Positions 22,061-33,833 of a stretch of DNA of 64,000 nt are shown one piece after another. The notes beneath the pieces are model-generated. The model had not been told where the DNA came from, searched no databases, and saw nothing but the letters and a program-made list of their open reading frames with translations. Source of the DNA: Dermatophagoides farinae (lineage: Eukaryota; Arthropoda; Arachnida; Sarcoptiformes; Pyroglyphidae); assembly GCF_024713945.1 (NCBI RefSeq), contig NC_134678.1:6510001-6574000 (forward strand), given 5' to 3'. Positions within the stretch are counted from its first letter, which is position 1; each line of letters opens with the position of its first letter. The translations under genes and the position numbers were made by a program.

Positions 22061-23616
22061 TTTTTGAAAGTAGTTTACAACAATTTAAAAAATTACAACA
22101 TTATAACATTGTCTATGAACGGCATTAAATATATTTCATACATGTATTGACTTATAATTGCAACAACTATAAAAATGCCCAATCATCATTCTCTGTTTCA
22201 AAAAATTTCAACATTGAATTTTTTCATGTTCGAAATGTTTAACTTTGATATTTTTTCTATTTTTTTGCCATGGTAAATAGTAAGTAGCTGATTGATTTTT
22301 GGAGCAAATATGTAACAATGTTTTGTTGTTATTAAACATATTGTAAAATATTGGGGCATTTATTCATTTATTTATTAAAATAATAAGATGCGAAGTGTCA
22401 TGCACTATTGCATCATTTTTTTATAAAAAATCAATTAATTAATATTTTTACAAATATCTCTAATATACGTAGATTAATATTTTTTTTCAACCAAAAAATT
22501 GTTTTCTGTGTGGAGCCATATTGTAATGATAAATTTTGATTAATATTGTTTTTTGGAAAAAGATAAAATATTTGAACAAGTTCTGGTTTCCTAAAAACGA
22601 AATGAATATTTTATCGTTTTTGATTTCATATATGTTGAAATTAAAGACGTGACTTTTTTCCCATTAAATCCAAGAGTATGAATAATGGTATGTATCTGAA
22701 TTGATTAATGATAACGACAAATGTCTTTTCGTTTAGTATTTGAGTCTTAGATCGAATTCAATATCGGCTAGATTTCAATCAAAGAGAACCAGATAAGTTA
22801 TGTTTTTAAATCATGCTAACAACTGATTTTTTCTTTACTAAGATTGATTGTTCAATAATTATTTGAACTGTTTGTTTTGTGTATTTCAATACGAACGTGT
22901 TAAGTATAATATAACTATTTTTATTTTACTATTAAAAATTCTTCCTATTTTCAAGTCATAATCAGATTCAGATTTCCGTCGATGTTGATGCATTGAATCT
23001 CAACCAATTTCAATTTATCAATGACCACGGAAATCAAATCACGTTTGAATCATCGATACAAACACAGGTATTTTTATTTATATTTTTTTCTAATATTTTT
23101 AACTTATTGTAATTTGTTGTTGTTTATTTTTTTTCTTTTTCTTTCTCTTTTTTTTGTAATATTTACATGTTTTTTCCCCTTTTTTTGTTAAGATATAGGG
23201 GTAAATAAAGTTTATTTAAAAAAACAAACAGGTATGTAATTGAATTGAAAATCCACGGTTACAACTAATCCTTTTCAATTATTTAGTATAATGCCATGTA
23301 GTCAAATCTCTCAATGCCGCTGATATGATTCGAATTGCAATATTAACATATTTTTGGGATTTGTAAACTCGGACATTGTGTTGAAAACATTTAGAACTTG
23401 GAGAACGGAACAATATATCTTTTCTATTGGACAACAAAAATTCATACCATAAAATGTTGGATTTTGGATCAGCATAATACAATTTGTGCATTATCATGAT
23501 ATTTTGTTTTTAAAAATAATTTATAATCATTTAATTTTACAATAAAATTTAAATTCAATACAAATAATGAAAAGGAGGTCGAAAGGGTTAAAAAGGGGGA
23601 GAGGTCAAAAATCAAA
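22061..23616. other. Segment of distinct texture between two related repeat arrays
   Basis: About 1.55 kb with fewer homopolymer runs and microsatellites than the surrounding non-coding DNA. It contains an exon-like stretch on the plus strand at 22966-23067 (34 open codons bounded by ATCAG and CAG|GTATTT). A possible acceptor near 23193 leads to an immediate stop, with AATAAA just after it. A non-repetitive 72-codon open frame lies on the minus strand at 23279-23497. An 18-bp sequence at 22498-22515 is identical to 21473-21490, outside array A. No transposase or reverse transcriptase motif was found. Confidence 0.5.
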
Positions 23617-23850
23617 GTAGTGTACTATTCGATTTGGTAGTGTGCACTATTTTGGTAGTGTACTATTCGATTTGGTAGTGTGCACTATTTTGGTAGTGTA
23701 CTATTCGATTTGGTAGTGTGCAATTTTGGTAGTGTACTATCGATTTTGGTAGTGTTATCGATTTTGGTAGTGTACTAGCAAATCGATTTTGGTAGTGTAC
23801 TAGCTGATTTGGTAGTTTCGCCACTCCACTACGATTTAGTAGTGTACACA
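23617..23850. repeat. Tandem repeat array B (38-bp units related to array A)
   Basis: Units of 38 bp start at 23617, 23655 and 23693, each beginning with GTAGTGTACTATTCGATTTG; that 20-mer also opens the first two units of array A. The units then decay into shorter copies (GTAGTGTACTA plus a variable tail) up to about 23850. The orientation is the same as in array A. Confidence 0.9.
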
Positions 23851-25907
23851 CAAGGCTATTTTTTTTGTGTGTACAGGCAGAGACAAAGCCATCATTATAA
23901 CCAAATGGCAGTTGTTTTTTCAAAAAAAAAAAAAAAAAATAAATAAAAAAAAATCAGATTTATAATATAGCAACCTAGCGCGCGTTAGAATTTTATTATT
24001 ATTTCAACCAAAACAAGAAACCACCATAGACAGTGTGAATGCAAATTTTTTTTTTTTTTTTTTTTGCGCGCGCATATAATTCGTGTTTGTATAGAACACA
24101 AATGCATGTATGAATGCATGCAATAAAAACATGGACACACACACACAAATGAAGAGCGTGTGTGTGTGTGTGAGAGAAAAAGAAGAAACAAGAACCAATA
24201 ATAGCCAGAATATTTGTTTGGTGGATGTTTTTTTTTTTTGTGTATGTATGTGTGTGTGCGATTGAGATATTGGATTTCCATCATCATGATGATCATGATC
24301 ATGATGAATACAATAAATGGAGAAAGAGAGAGAGAGAAAAAAAAGCCGGCATATCACAAACATTTTACATCGAAAAAAGAAAAAATTCATGCATCAAGTT
24401 TGTTTTTGAATTTACAAATTCATCGAATGTGATATAATAGAATTTTTTCTGTTTTGTTTTTTTATATAAATTAGAATTTTTTTTGTTTGTTTGTTTGTTT
24501 GAAATGATAAAAATGAAAAGCTCAACAACATTTTCCAACATTCAAGTGATTACGGATTGGTGGATTATCATACCATTTCTGGATAGAGATTTTTGTGAAA
24601 ATTGAAACGAAAAACTTTGTGATTTTGTTCGTGTGTATTGTGTGAAAAAATTTTTTTTTTTTCTCGACATTACGATGTTTGAATGCAACCAATCAATCAA
24701 TCAATGAAGAGAGAGAAAAAAAATGTTTGAATATCAATTCGTTACGATTTTATATTTGTATTTATTATATATTCATGATCATCAACGATAACAATCATCA
24801 ATTGATGACCATCATCATCGTCATCACGGCAAATTTGGTTGTCCAACAATTAAAACTAAAAAAAAAAATGCACTAAACAAGTTTGATGATGATGATGATT
24901 GAATTATGATGATTGACTAGAATGGATATATGAAATTATCAATCAATCAAATTTTGTTTGCAAATTCATGAATTGTTGGATATAAATAAATGATGATAAT
25001 GATAATGAGTGATAGATGAATTTCAAATTTCGTTTTTTTTTTGCATTATTTATTTCCGAACAACAACAACATCGACAACTAAAAAAAATTACGTTCGACA
25101 AAACATTCGATTTCATCATCATAGTCGTGTTTGATTGTCACAGTAACTACAGTGAGAATACAAGTTTTGAGAATTAGAAAAATTTTTTTTTTGTGCTTGT
25201 TTGTCTGTGTTTGATGCGTGTTATTTTCATTTTGATTTTAATTTGTAATAAATATGTTAATGTGATATATACACCAACAACAAAGGCAATTTTTTTTTTT
25301 GACATTGAAATTTTAAAATTTTCATCATTGTAATCGATAATCGATTGGCAAAAGAATCCCACCAAAAAAAAAAAAAACCAAAACTTTACCAAATTTAACA
25401 ACGACAACAACAAAACATGCAAATCTAGATGGTAAGTTATACAATTCTTTTCTAAATCAGATAATTGAATTCTGAAATTTTTTTTTTTGTTTCAAACCAG
25501 TGATCAATCATTTGAATTTCAATAACCAAAGAATTAATAAATAATCAAACGTGACGAAGAAAAAAAAATTCGATTCATTCATTCAACTCTTTAATAGTAT
25601 ATATTTTTGGTTCGAAATTGCTGCGCATTCCAAATGGTGATGTAATTTTTTTTTTTGTTCTTTTCTTTCATTTAATTGAATTATCATTGTACACACGTGT
25701 TGTGATCATTGCAATTTCATTCATTTTTTATGATGTAATCATCATCGTCATCCAATGTTGTTTCCTTGTGTGATATGAACAAGCTGTACATTTGGCCATT
25801 TCCTATTTTTTTATTTTTATTACATCATCATCATGATCATTCAATCAATCAATTGACGTCACAGCTTATTCGTGTCTGTTTTCAATTAGATCTTGTTTTT
25901 TTTTTTT

Positions 25908-25955
25908 TTTTTTGTTCAACAAACTAACACGCACAACAGATTGTTGAACAAAAAA
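25908..25955. repeat. Perfect inverted repeat, 15-bp stem
   Basis: Arms 25908-25922 (TTTTTTGTTCAACAA) and 25941-25955 (TTGTTGAACAAAAAA) are perfectly complementary around an 18-base loop. Six of the fifteen pairs are T-A from a T tract, so the informative core is the nine-base GTTCAACAA. Confidence 0.7.
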
Positions 25956-28192
25956 TACATTTTTTTTTCTTTGGTTTTACTATATTCTCACATTTGAATG
26001 AAATCATCATATATTTTAATATTGGTTGAATTTAAATTTTTTTTTGTTTTGTTTTCGTCGATTCAAATTTAAATTCAATTCTAAAAAATCAAATCAAGTC
26101 AATCCAGTCTGTCATTCATTCATTCATTCAGTCAGTCAGTCAGTCAGTCAGTCAGTTAGTAATTCACAAATCAAAAGAGTGAATTTTTTTTTATTGCATT
26201 AACAAAAACAACAACATAAATAAACTGGATTTTACCGGTTATTTTGAATTTATTTTTATTTTTTTTTTTTTGGCATATATGACGATGTGATGATCATCAT
26301 CTTCATTGGTTGAATATATGAGTTTGAATCTTGTGAATTTTTTTTTTTGTTTTGTTTTTGTTTTTCATCATAGATTCATTCTTCCCTTTTACTTTTTCAG
26401 TGATCACCCCTTTTATATTATTTTTTTTTTGTTGTCGTTGTCGTTGTCGAACTGTCGATCAATTGAAACGAAAATTGATACGTGATCAGAATAAATCAAA
26501 CCGATATCGAATGTTTCTTATATTATACTGTATATTCGTAATAGAAAAAGAAGGTGGATAGAGAATGAAACAAATTATTTTGAATCGATATATCATTCAT
26601 CGATAACCTCTCTATGTATATACATTAATATATGTCATTCGAATTTTTTTTTTGCCCGATTTTCAAATTATTCTATTGCATCGCAAATAACACAAACATA
26701 CATACATCATACACACATTATCTAAAATTGATGATCATCATCGTTTTATTCATGGCCATAGACCATAAATCATTTTTGATAACATGGGTATGCGTATGTT
26801 TTTTTTTGTGGATTCGATTCGATTCGATACGACATGCGTCCATGTATAATGAAATGTTCTATTCGGTTTTTGTGATTCTTTACAGTTTGAATGGCTAGCT
26901 GGCCAAACCATCGAAATGAGCATTAATAGCAAACAGAACTTGACACATTTTTTTCCCTGTTTCAATTCAATTGTCTTTTTTTTTTTTTTTGTTTCATTGT
27001 TTTTATGCTTATTATTATATAACGATAACGATGATTCTTGTTGTTAAGGACTTCTTTTTTTTCATGTTTGCTTACTGTTTTCTTATGGACAATTCTAATG
27101 CACATATATATACTTGGACCTTGAATCCAAAGAAATCGATGTAAATGATATAAATGTATAATGTAGAAGAACTACTGTTATTTTGCCAATTTTTTTTTGT
27201 TTTGTTTTGTTTTAATTCACTGTTTCCTAGACCCGAAAACAATTTTACAATGTGTGTGTGTGTATGTCCTTGTCGTTTATTTGTGGTTGAGGTCAAAAAT
27301 TTTTTTTTTTGTGTTCATCATCGTTAAGATTGTCATTTTCAAGTTCTTGATTTTGGTTTTTTTTCTATTATAAATGAATGAGAGATGGAAATCTTTGTTC
27401 AAATGGAGAAAGTGTAGGATGATTTGAAGAATATCATTTTTATCAATTATTAAAATCAATGGTCATGGTACTGGATATTTCTTCATCAAAAAAAAAACTG
27501 AATATATCTAGATGATGATGACCAAAGAAAAGGTCAAGTTTATTATCATAAATGAATTTGGCATATATTCTGACCGTATGTGTTTAGCCAACGGATTTTC
27601 TTTCTGATCATCATCATCATCATCATCGATTTAAGCAAACCGAATATAAATCACTATCGAAAAAAAAACTAGACAAATGTGGAAAAAACCGGTAGTAAAT
27701 ACCGTGTGTGTGTGTGTATGTGTGTTTTTAATACCATTATCATATCATGGAAATCTTTTTTTAGGTTTTTTTTCTCTTTAGCCACCTTTAAGCCAATCCA
27801 TGTCGGTCATTGAATGTTTAATGGATGGATTTCTCTATAATTCAAATACGGCATCTGTCCAAACGATGTTCGTTTTGTGTTGTGTTAGTTCGTCATCCAA
27901 TTTTTTTTTCTTTGATGAACGATTTTTCTAGATTTCATTAGACCAAAAAAAAAAAAAAATTTTTGTTTGTTTGTTTGTAACTCTTTGATTATAAATTTTT
28001 TATAATTGGTGATTTGTTCATTTGAACAACAACAACGAAAAAAATTCGATCGATATCGATTTTGATCGGTTTTGAATTAATTAATTTTTTTTTATTTTGA
28101 TTCATAATCACGTCTCTATACATAATTGTCATTGTGATTTTTTTTTTGTATCGGAAATATTTCAATGCCATTTTTGTTCAAATCGATTGATT

Positions 28193-28256
28193 TCTATGAT
28201 GATGACATCTAAATTCTATTATATTTTGATTGCGATTTAGATGTCATTATTATTGA
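28193..28256. ncRNA. Candidate pre-miRNA-like hairpin
   Basis: Arms 28202-28214 (ATGACATCTAAAT) and 28235-28247 pair perfectly over 13 bp around a 20-base loop. Outward, 28201-28196 continues to pair with 28248-28253 with two G-U wobbles, and after one mismatch two more pairs form. The total stem is about 21 bp with one mismatch and the hairpin about 64 nt, in the size range of animal pre-miRNAs. No known miRNA seed was recognised. Confidence 0.3.
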
Positions 28257-30006
28257 TGATGATGATGATGATGTCAAAGTCACCCATCGAGAATCGAAAT
28301 AAAAATCATTTGATCTACTACTACTACTACTATTGAGGTTAGATTACATTTATCACCTTCAGGTGTCATCTTATTGATTATCATCATCATCATCATTTAT
28401 CTACTACCCCACTAACACACACACACACACACAACTACATCTAACCGTATCATTTTTTTTTCTTTGCTTATAAAAACAAAAATCAAATCGAATGTTATAA
28501 AAGTCGTTGAATTTGATTGAATTTTTCTCGATATTTGTTTGTCGACACACACACACACAGTTGTGGTCCTGTGCATGTATTTTTTATATCTAAAACAACA
28601 AATAGTGTGTGTACCAAAAAAAAACTACAGCAACAACAACAACAACAGAATTTTCATTTGTGGACAAATTTTTTTTTCATTGTGTGTCGGTGTATTCAAA
28701 TTGAATTCTCAATTCCAAATTTGGTGCTGTTGATCCATTATTGCTTAATTGTTTAAAGAATTTTTTTTTATTTGGACCATCATTCTTCAGGTAAATATAA
28801 AAAATACCTACATGATCTATTTATCCGATCTATTTATTCAGAATTTTTTTTTGTTGTTGATAACATTACCTTATATTGCTTAGATTCTGTATATTCTAAT
28901 TTGTTTTTGTCTATTTTTAGAATCATTCATTCATTCTCTTTCATTGTATACGAGATGAGAATTTAGGTCATCATCATCATTATTTAGATAGCGTGAAAAA
29001 TTTTTTTTGTTTGTTTTGTTTTTTATTTTTTCGTAAAATCTCGGTCGGTTTAGCTGATATCTCAATAATGGTTATGTTTCAATTCATATTCGGATTTGGA
29101 GAAAAAAAATTGAAATTTTCATTTCGAATTTTTTTTTCTCATACCAAGGGAAATGAAAAAAAAATCGAATAAAATCGAATAATCATCATCTGCAGTTGAA
29201 ATCTATTTTTTTTACTTTCATTTTCTTTCTTTCATTGATTTAGTTTTTTTTTTTTGAAAAAAATCGTCACGAAGACAAGTCATTTGTTTCCATGTTTCAA
29301 TTGTTTTTTTTTTTGCTTTTCCAATGTTTCTTTAAATTGACTTTATTCATAATATGATTACTTCATTTATCGGCGGTTCTTTTTTTCCCGGTTATCTACA
29401 AAGATATAGAATCGGAATTGACGTAACTGAATAGTGAAATTACCTTGTCATTTTTTCCCGCACACCACCACCACCAGAATACACTATTTTTTTCGTTGTT
29501 ACTAAAATGACAATGACAATGAAGCCAAACTTTTCATGATTAATTTCATCAATATAGATATTCATGTATGTGTGTGTATTTTCATTCAATGTAAAGTAAA
29601 ATAGAATCGTCAATCAAATCTCATTTTGTTTTTCATATTACCTGTACACATTCGATTGAATTTTTAAGGCCATACACACACAACCATTATATCGATTCTT
29701 GATGGTTACAAAAAAAATAGAAATACCCGTGTGTTCCAAATACTAACCGAACATACACACATATAAAGAATATATTGCCACCACCACCGCCACTACGATT
29801 GTAGAAATGAAATAAAAAACCACATGTGTGAACACACAAACACACCCCATTAATTTGGAAACTAATTTTTTTTTATTGTTGTTGTAGAAAGGTGAGTTGA
29901 TTCATATGAAAAAAAAACAACCATAGACCATAGACCATAGCCGTAATACTCGTTTTCGTAATTGTCGTCATATGATTTGAGTGACGATGAAAACAAAAAC
30001 AATGGC

Positions 30007-30014
30007 TATAAAAA
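30007..30014 (+). promoter_or_regulatory. TATA box
   Basis: TATAAAAA in the context GGCTATAAAAACACC. It lies about 200 bp upstream of the ATG of a possible mini-gene at 30208. Its GC-containing flank stands out from the poly-T background, but no start-site data support it. Confidence 0.4.
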
Positions 30015-30207
30015 CACCAAGCACCGGTTTTTTTCTTTCCCATTGATCATTTGGATAATTTTCTCTCACTCATTTCTCATTTTGATCCAAATGAAAATGA
30101 AAAATTGCTCACTCAGATTCACTTGACAATGATTTAGTTTTTTTTTTGTTTAAATTTTTAATTAATTAATTTTGATTCCTGTTTCGAAACAAATAACAAC
30201 AACAAGA

Positions 30208-30442
30208 ATGTCAAATCGAAAGTGTTGTTCATTATTATTATCATCATCACAATCACAATCATCACCGCCAACGATCAGAATGAAATATCAACTTTTAGCG
30301 TATGTTTTTTTCGTTTTTTAGAAAAATTTCATAATTTTGAAAATTTAAATATAAAAAATTTGGTTTTTCTTTTTCCAAAACACCGGTTAGCAACTTGATT
30401 CGCATACACAGTAATATATTATGTATGTTGGTTCACTTTTAA
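30208..30442 (+). CDS. Possible two-exon micro-protein gene
   Basis: Exon 1 (30208-30299) starts at an ATG in good context (AAGAATGTC) and ends at GC|GTATGT. Exon 2 (30391-30442) follows the acceptor CCGGTTAG and closes with TAA, giving 47 residues. The N-terminal half is Ser/Gln-rich (MSNRKCCSLLLSSSQ), and the C-terminal half is hydrophobic with a Cys. No homologue is recognised. The model rests only on splice consensus, a matching phase and an upstream TATA box. It could also be a 5' leader exon of another transcript. Confidence 0.25.
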
Positions 30443-33425
30443 CCGAACATCCATATATATCATGGATGGATCCTAACTGGGGAATAATTGGGAAAAAATT
30501 AGTTACTAACCCAATGAGTGTGTGTGTATATGTGTGTGTTTGTGTTTCATCAAGAAAAAAGAAATCGGCCCACTACGTCATAGCTAACCTTGACTCAATT
30601 TTTTTCTTTGTTTTTTTTTATTTCATTCGTTGTCGATTTGATTCACAGATTCATCAGATCGGTAGAATTGATTTTCCATCAAAAAAAAAAAGATTTTTTT
30701 GTCGTTGATATATTGATTCTTTGATTTTATACCGACTATTGTTTTCAAAAGATTCTTCTTATTTCTCCATTTTTTAAGAAAATTAAAATTCTTAAGAAAA
30801 TTGAAAAATTTAAATACATCAGAATCAGAATTCTATGTATGTATATGTGTGTGTGTGGAAAAAGTAAGAAAAAAAATTTCGACATATTGACATCGATGAA
30901 TGAATGAATGAATGAAATGAAATGAAATGTTTTGAAAGATGATAATTAGACGTAATAAAGACGTCCAATCTGTTAATGATGATGATGATGATGATAATTT
31001 GAAAAATTGATGCTAAATTTAAACATACAATGTGTGTGCGTGTTTGTGAAAAATTAGTACTGAATAATTGGCATCCGATCATGCCTGAAATGATGTGATG
31101 GAGAAAGTTTTTTTTTTTGTTTCTGACAAAAATTCGTCGCTTTTTTCATTGTAATTTTTTTTCTGATATTTCTAAAGTTTCGTAATATTAAAATGTAATG
31201 TTAGATCTTGATTTTCAAAAAAAAACAAAAACAAAAAAAAAATTGATACTCAAAAGAATTACTAATAAAATCATTTCCAATGTTCTCACAATTCTCACTC
31301 ACTCTCTTTTCTTCTAGCTTGTCTTGTCCTTGTTTTGATATGTTTTCAATATGTTAAATTGAGATTGCAGTATATATTCATATATAGTAGTATAACAGTA
31401 ACAACAACAGCAATACCAAAATGAAAGCCTAAAAGACCTTGTCCTCGGATCATTATCACGAGTGAGAGAGAGAATGAGCGAGAATTGATCATTTTGAAGA
31501 ATCATCGATTCATCGTCCTTCACTCTTTTCACGAATCGATTGTGTTTGACCCGTAAAGAATGACCAAAAAAAAAAAAAATGCAACAAACAAAATTCCACC
31601 GGAAGATTCATTGTTATTTTTGTGGTGGTAGTTTTTTTTTCACATAAATGAATTTTTCAACAAATCTCATATGCTACTATATTGCATAATATCAAGTTTC
31701 AAAGTTTTTGTATACTACCGTGGTTTAATCCATATTGTGTTACGAACGAAGAATCTGCTATTTTTATGGCCAAATGCTTTCCATTTTTGTATAACTGTCT
31801 GGTTACATTTTTTTTTTTTTTTTTGACGAAAATAACAATTAATATTAACCATAAATATATGATGACATTGGATTCTTTTTTTTTGTATGTCCGTCTGTTT
31901 CATCAAAAATAAAAAACCAATTGACAAAACTGACGTTTAGAATCTCATTTGGTATATCATCTTTGTGAATGAAAACAAAAAAATTGATAAAGATTCACGC
32001 GCATGGAATAAAATGAAAATGCGAAAAAAATGTGAATTTCTCTTTCTCTCTTCTCTCTTTTTTTTCATCATGGATCGAAGAGAATATTTTGTGGGACTAA
32101 CGAAATCAAAAAAAAAAAAAAAAAATTTTTTGATTTGTCTCAGCTTCGTCTTTCATTCTCATATCAATTCTTCTTTTTGATTCTCATATGAAATCTACTT
32201 TTTATGTGTGAGAAATGTTTGTGTGTGTGAATGATTTCAGTTACAGAAAAAAAACACACATCATTTTCTATATTTGAAATGAAATGGCATTGCTTTATAT
32301 AGTTCAATTCAATTCAATTCAATTCGATTCAACACACTCACAAACAACAGTGATGATGATGATGATGTCGAAATCATCAAAATGATGTTTGTGTCTTTCA
32401 CACAAATATGATGATAGTTTAGAACGCCATGAACCTCAACGTCTTTCATTGTTGGTTATTATTATTATTATTATTATTGTTGTTGTTGTTTTAATATTCT
32501 GCTTTTTTTTGGCACATACAACACACACACACATACTGGATTCTATCTATATATCACACATAGCGGCATTGCAATTTTTCTGAAAAATTCTACAATATTC
32601 TTCTTCACGATGAAGGCGATGCTGATGACTATGTGAAAAAAAATACATTACCGCTATTTAGAGGCGCCAAATGAAGAATATTCTGTTTTTCTTTTTCTTT
32701 TTTTTGTTGTTTAACTTGAATCACAAAATAAGCGCCCGCGCATTCAATCTATTCTATACGAGCATTTTTCTTTGTATGTTCTTTGTATGTTTGTGTTGTA
32801 TATGAAAGAATGGTGAATACACAAAACCAAACCCAAGCAAGAGCAGATATGAAGGAGAAGAAAAAAATGAAAGAAAGAACCTCGAACTGAGAGAAAGTGA
32901 AAGAATTTTCACAAAGAAAGAACAGACAGATAAAAAACAAGAAAATAATTTTTTTTGCGGTGCGCTATTGTGTTTGTGTGTGTGTTTGTACTATGAAAAT
33001 GTTATTTTGATATCACTCGATTCTGGCTTTTAGATATATTTCTCTCTCTGTGTGTGTGTGTGTGTCATCTGATGTTTTGATGAATGAAAAAAAAATTTAA
33101 ATAAAATCATCATCATCATGTCCACTGGATGAGAAGATAGATTAACATTTCTTAACACTGGCCATGGCCAATTATTATTTAAAAATTTAATAAATCATTC
33201 ATCCATCATCATCATCATCATCATCATTCAAAATTCATTTTTGTGTATGTGAATGTGATGTTCGGTTTTTTTTAGATTCTTTTAGTTAGCTAGTTTATTG
33301 TGGTGGTTTTGTTCTCGATTCTTGATAAGATTGACCACTGTGATTCATTTGAAAATGATCAATATTTTTCGTCCATTATGCAACAATATAAATAAATATT
33401 TAAGTGTTTGTGTTTCGTATTCCAT

Positions 33426-33833
33426 ATGACAATGATGATGATGACGATGATTATGGCTAATGAAATACATACATCGTTAACACCTTTTGGTGTTACCACC
33501 ACCACCACTATAGGTGTCGTTGATGATGATTATTATCGACAAATAAACAAAATCAATAATTATGGCCAAAATAGTGATAATAAGATTTCTGATAACCATG
33601 ATTTAATTTGTGACAATCATTTTGATTGGCAAGAATATTTCGTCAAAGACGACCATCATCATCATCAAAATGATTTTTCAATGAAAATGTCAAATGACAT
33701 TCTGTTAGAAAGCCATTTTTCTAATAATTCTGTTAATATTCTCATGATGATGATGTCATTGTTGATATTTAATTTACGACGATATCAATATCAACAGCAA
33801 CAACAACAATTTGAGACGAAACAAACTAATTAA
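33426..33833 (+). CDS. Orphan ORF, 135 residues, possible secreted or membrane protein
   Basis: Open from ATG 33426 to TAA 33833. The N-terminus is Met-rich and hydrophobic (MTMMMMTMIMA) and could serve as a weak signal sequence. The middle has mixed composition, including DNHDLICDNHFDWQEYFVKD, which is unlike the triplet-run ORFs around it. A hydrophobic stretch near the C-terminus (VNILMMMMSLLIFNL) is followed by a Gln run. No family is recognised. It lies 2.65 kb upstream of the SLC4 gene on the same strand. ATG and CAG triplet runs could have produced this frame by chance, so coding status is uncertain. Confidence 0.35.
   Translation: MTMMMMTMIMANEIHTSLTPFGVTTTTTIGVVDDDYYRQINKINNYGQNSDNKISDNHDLICDNHFDWQEYFVKDDHHHHQNDFSMKMSNDILLESHFSNNSVNILMMMMSLLIFNLRRYQYQQQQQQFETKQTN

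Larger units (their letters stand above)
23851..33425. other. Large, mostly non-coding region
   Basis: About 9.5 kb dominated by T/A tracts, CA/TG runs and ATC/ATG triplet runs. Open frames here are low-complexity and unconvincing. Items that stand out: a GATG|GTAAGTTAT donor-like site at about 25432, which could end a 5' UTR exon; hairpins at 25908-25955 and 28193-28256; and a TATA box at 30007 with a possible two-exon mini-gene at 30208-30442. The region may hold 5' UTR exons and enhancers of the SLC4 gene downstream, or unrecognised short genes. Confidence 0.5.

Noticed and set aside
21723-23850. CRISPR array
   Set aside because: Units are contiguous tandem repeats without unique spacers, in a eukaryotic genome.
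23663-23923. Minus-strand ORF with repeated VHYQN-like motifs
   Set aside because: Translation of tandem array B; the repeats are explained by the DNA satellite, not by a protein.
24004-24437. Several overlapping ORFs on both strands
   Set aside because: Low-complexity translations of CA/TG and A tracts with no splice or domain support.
25600-25640. tRNA-like B box (GGTTCGAAATT)
   Set aside because: No A box upstream and no cloverleaf arms could be formed.
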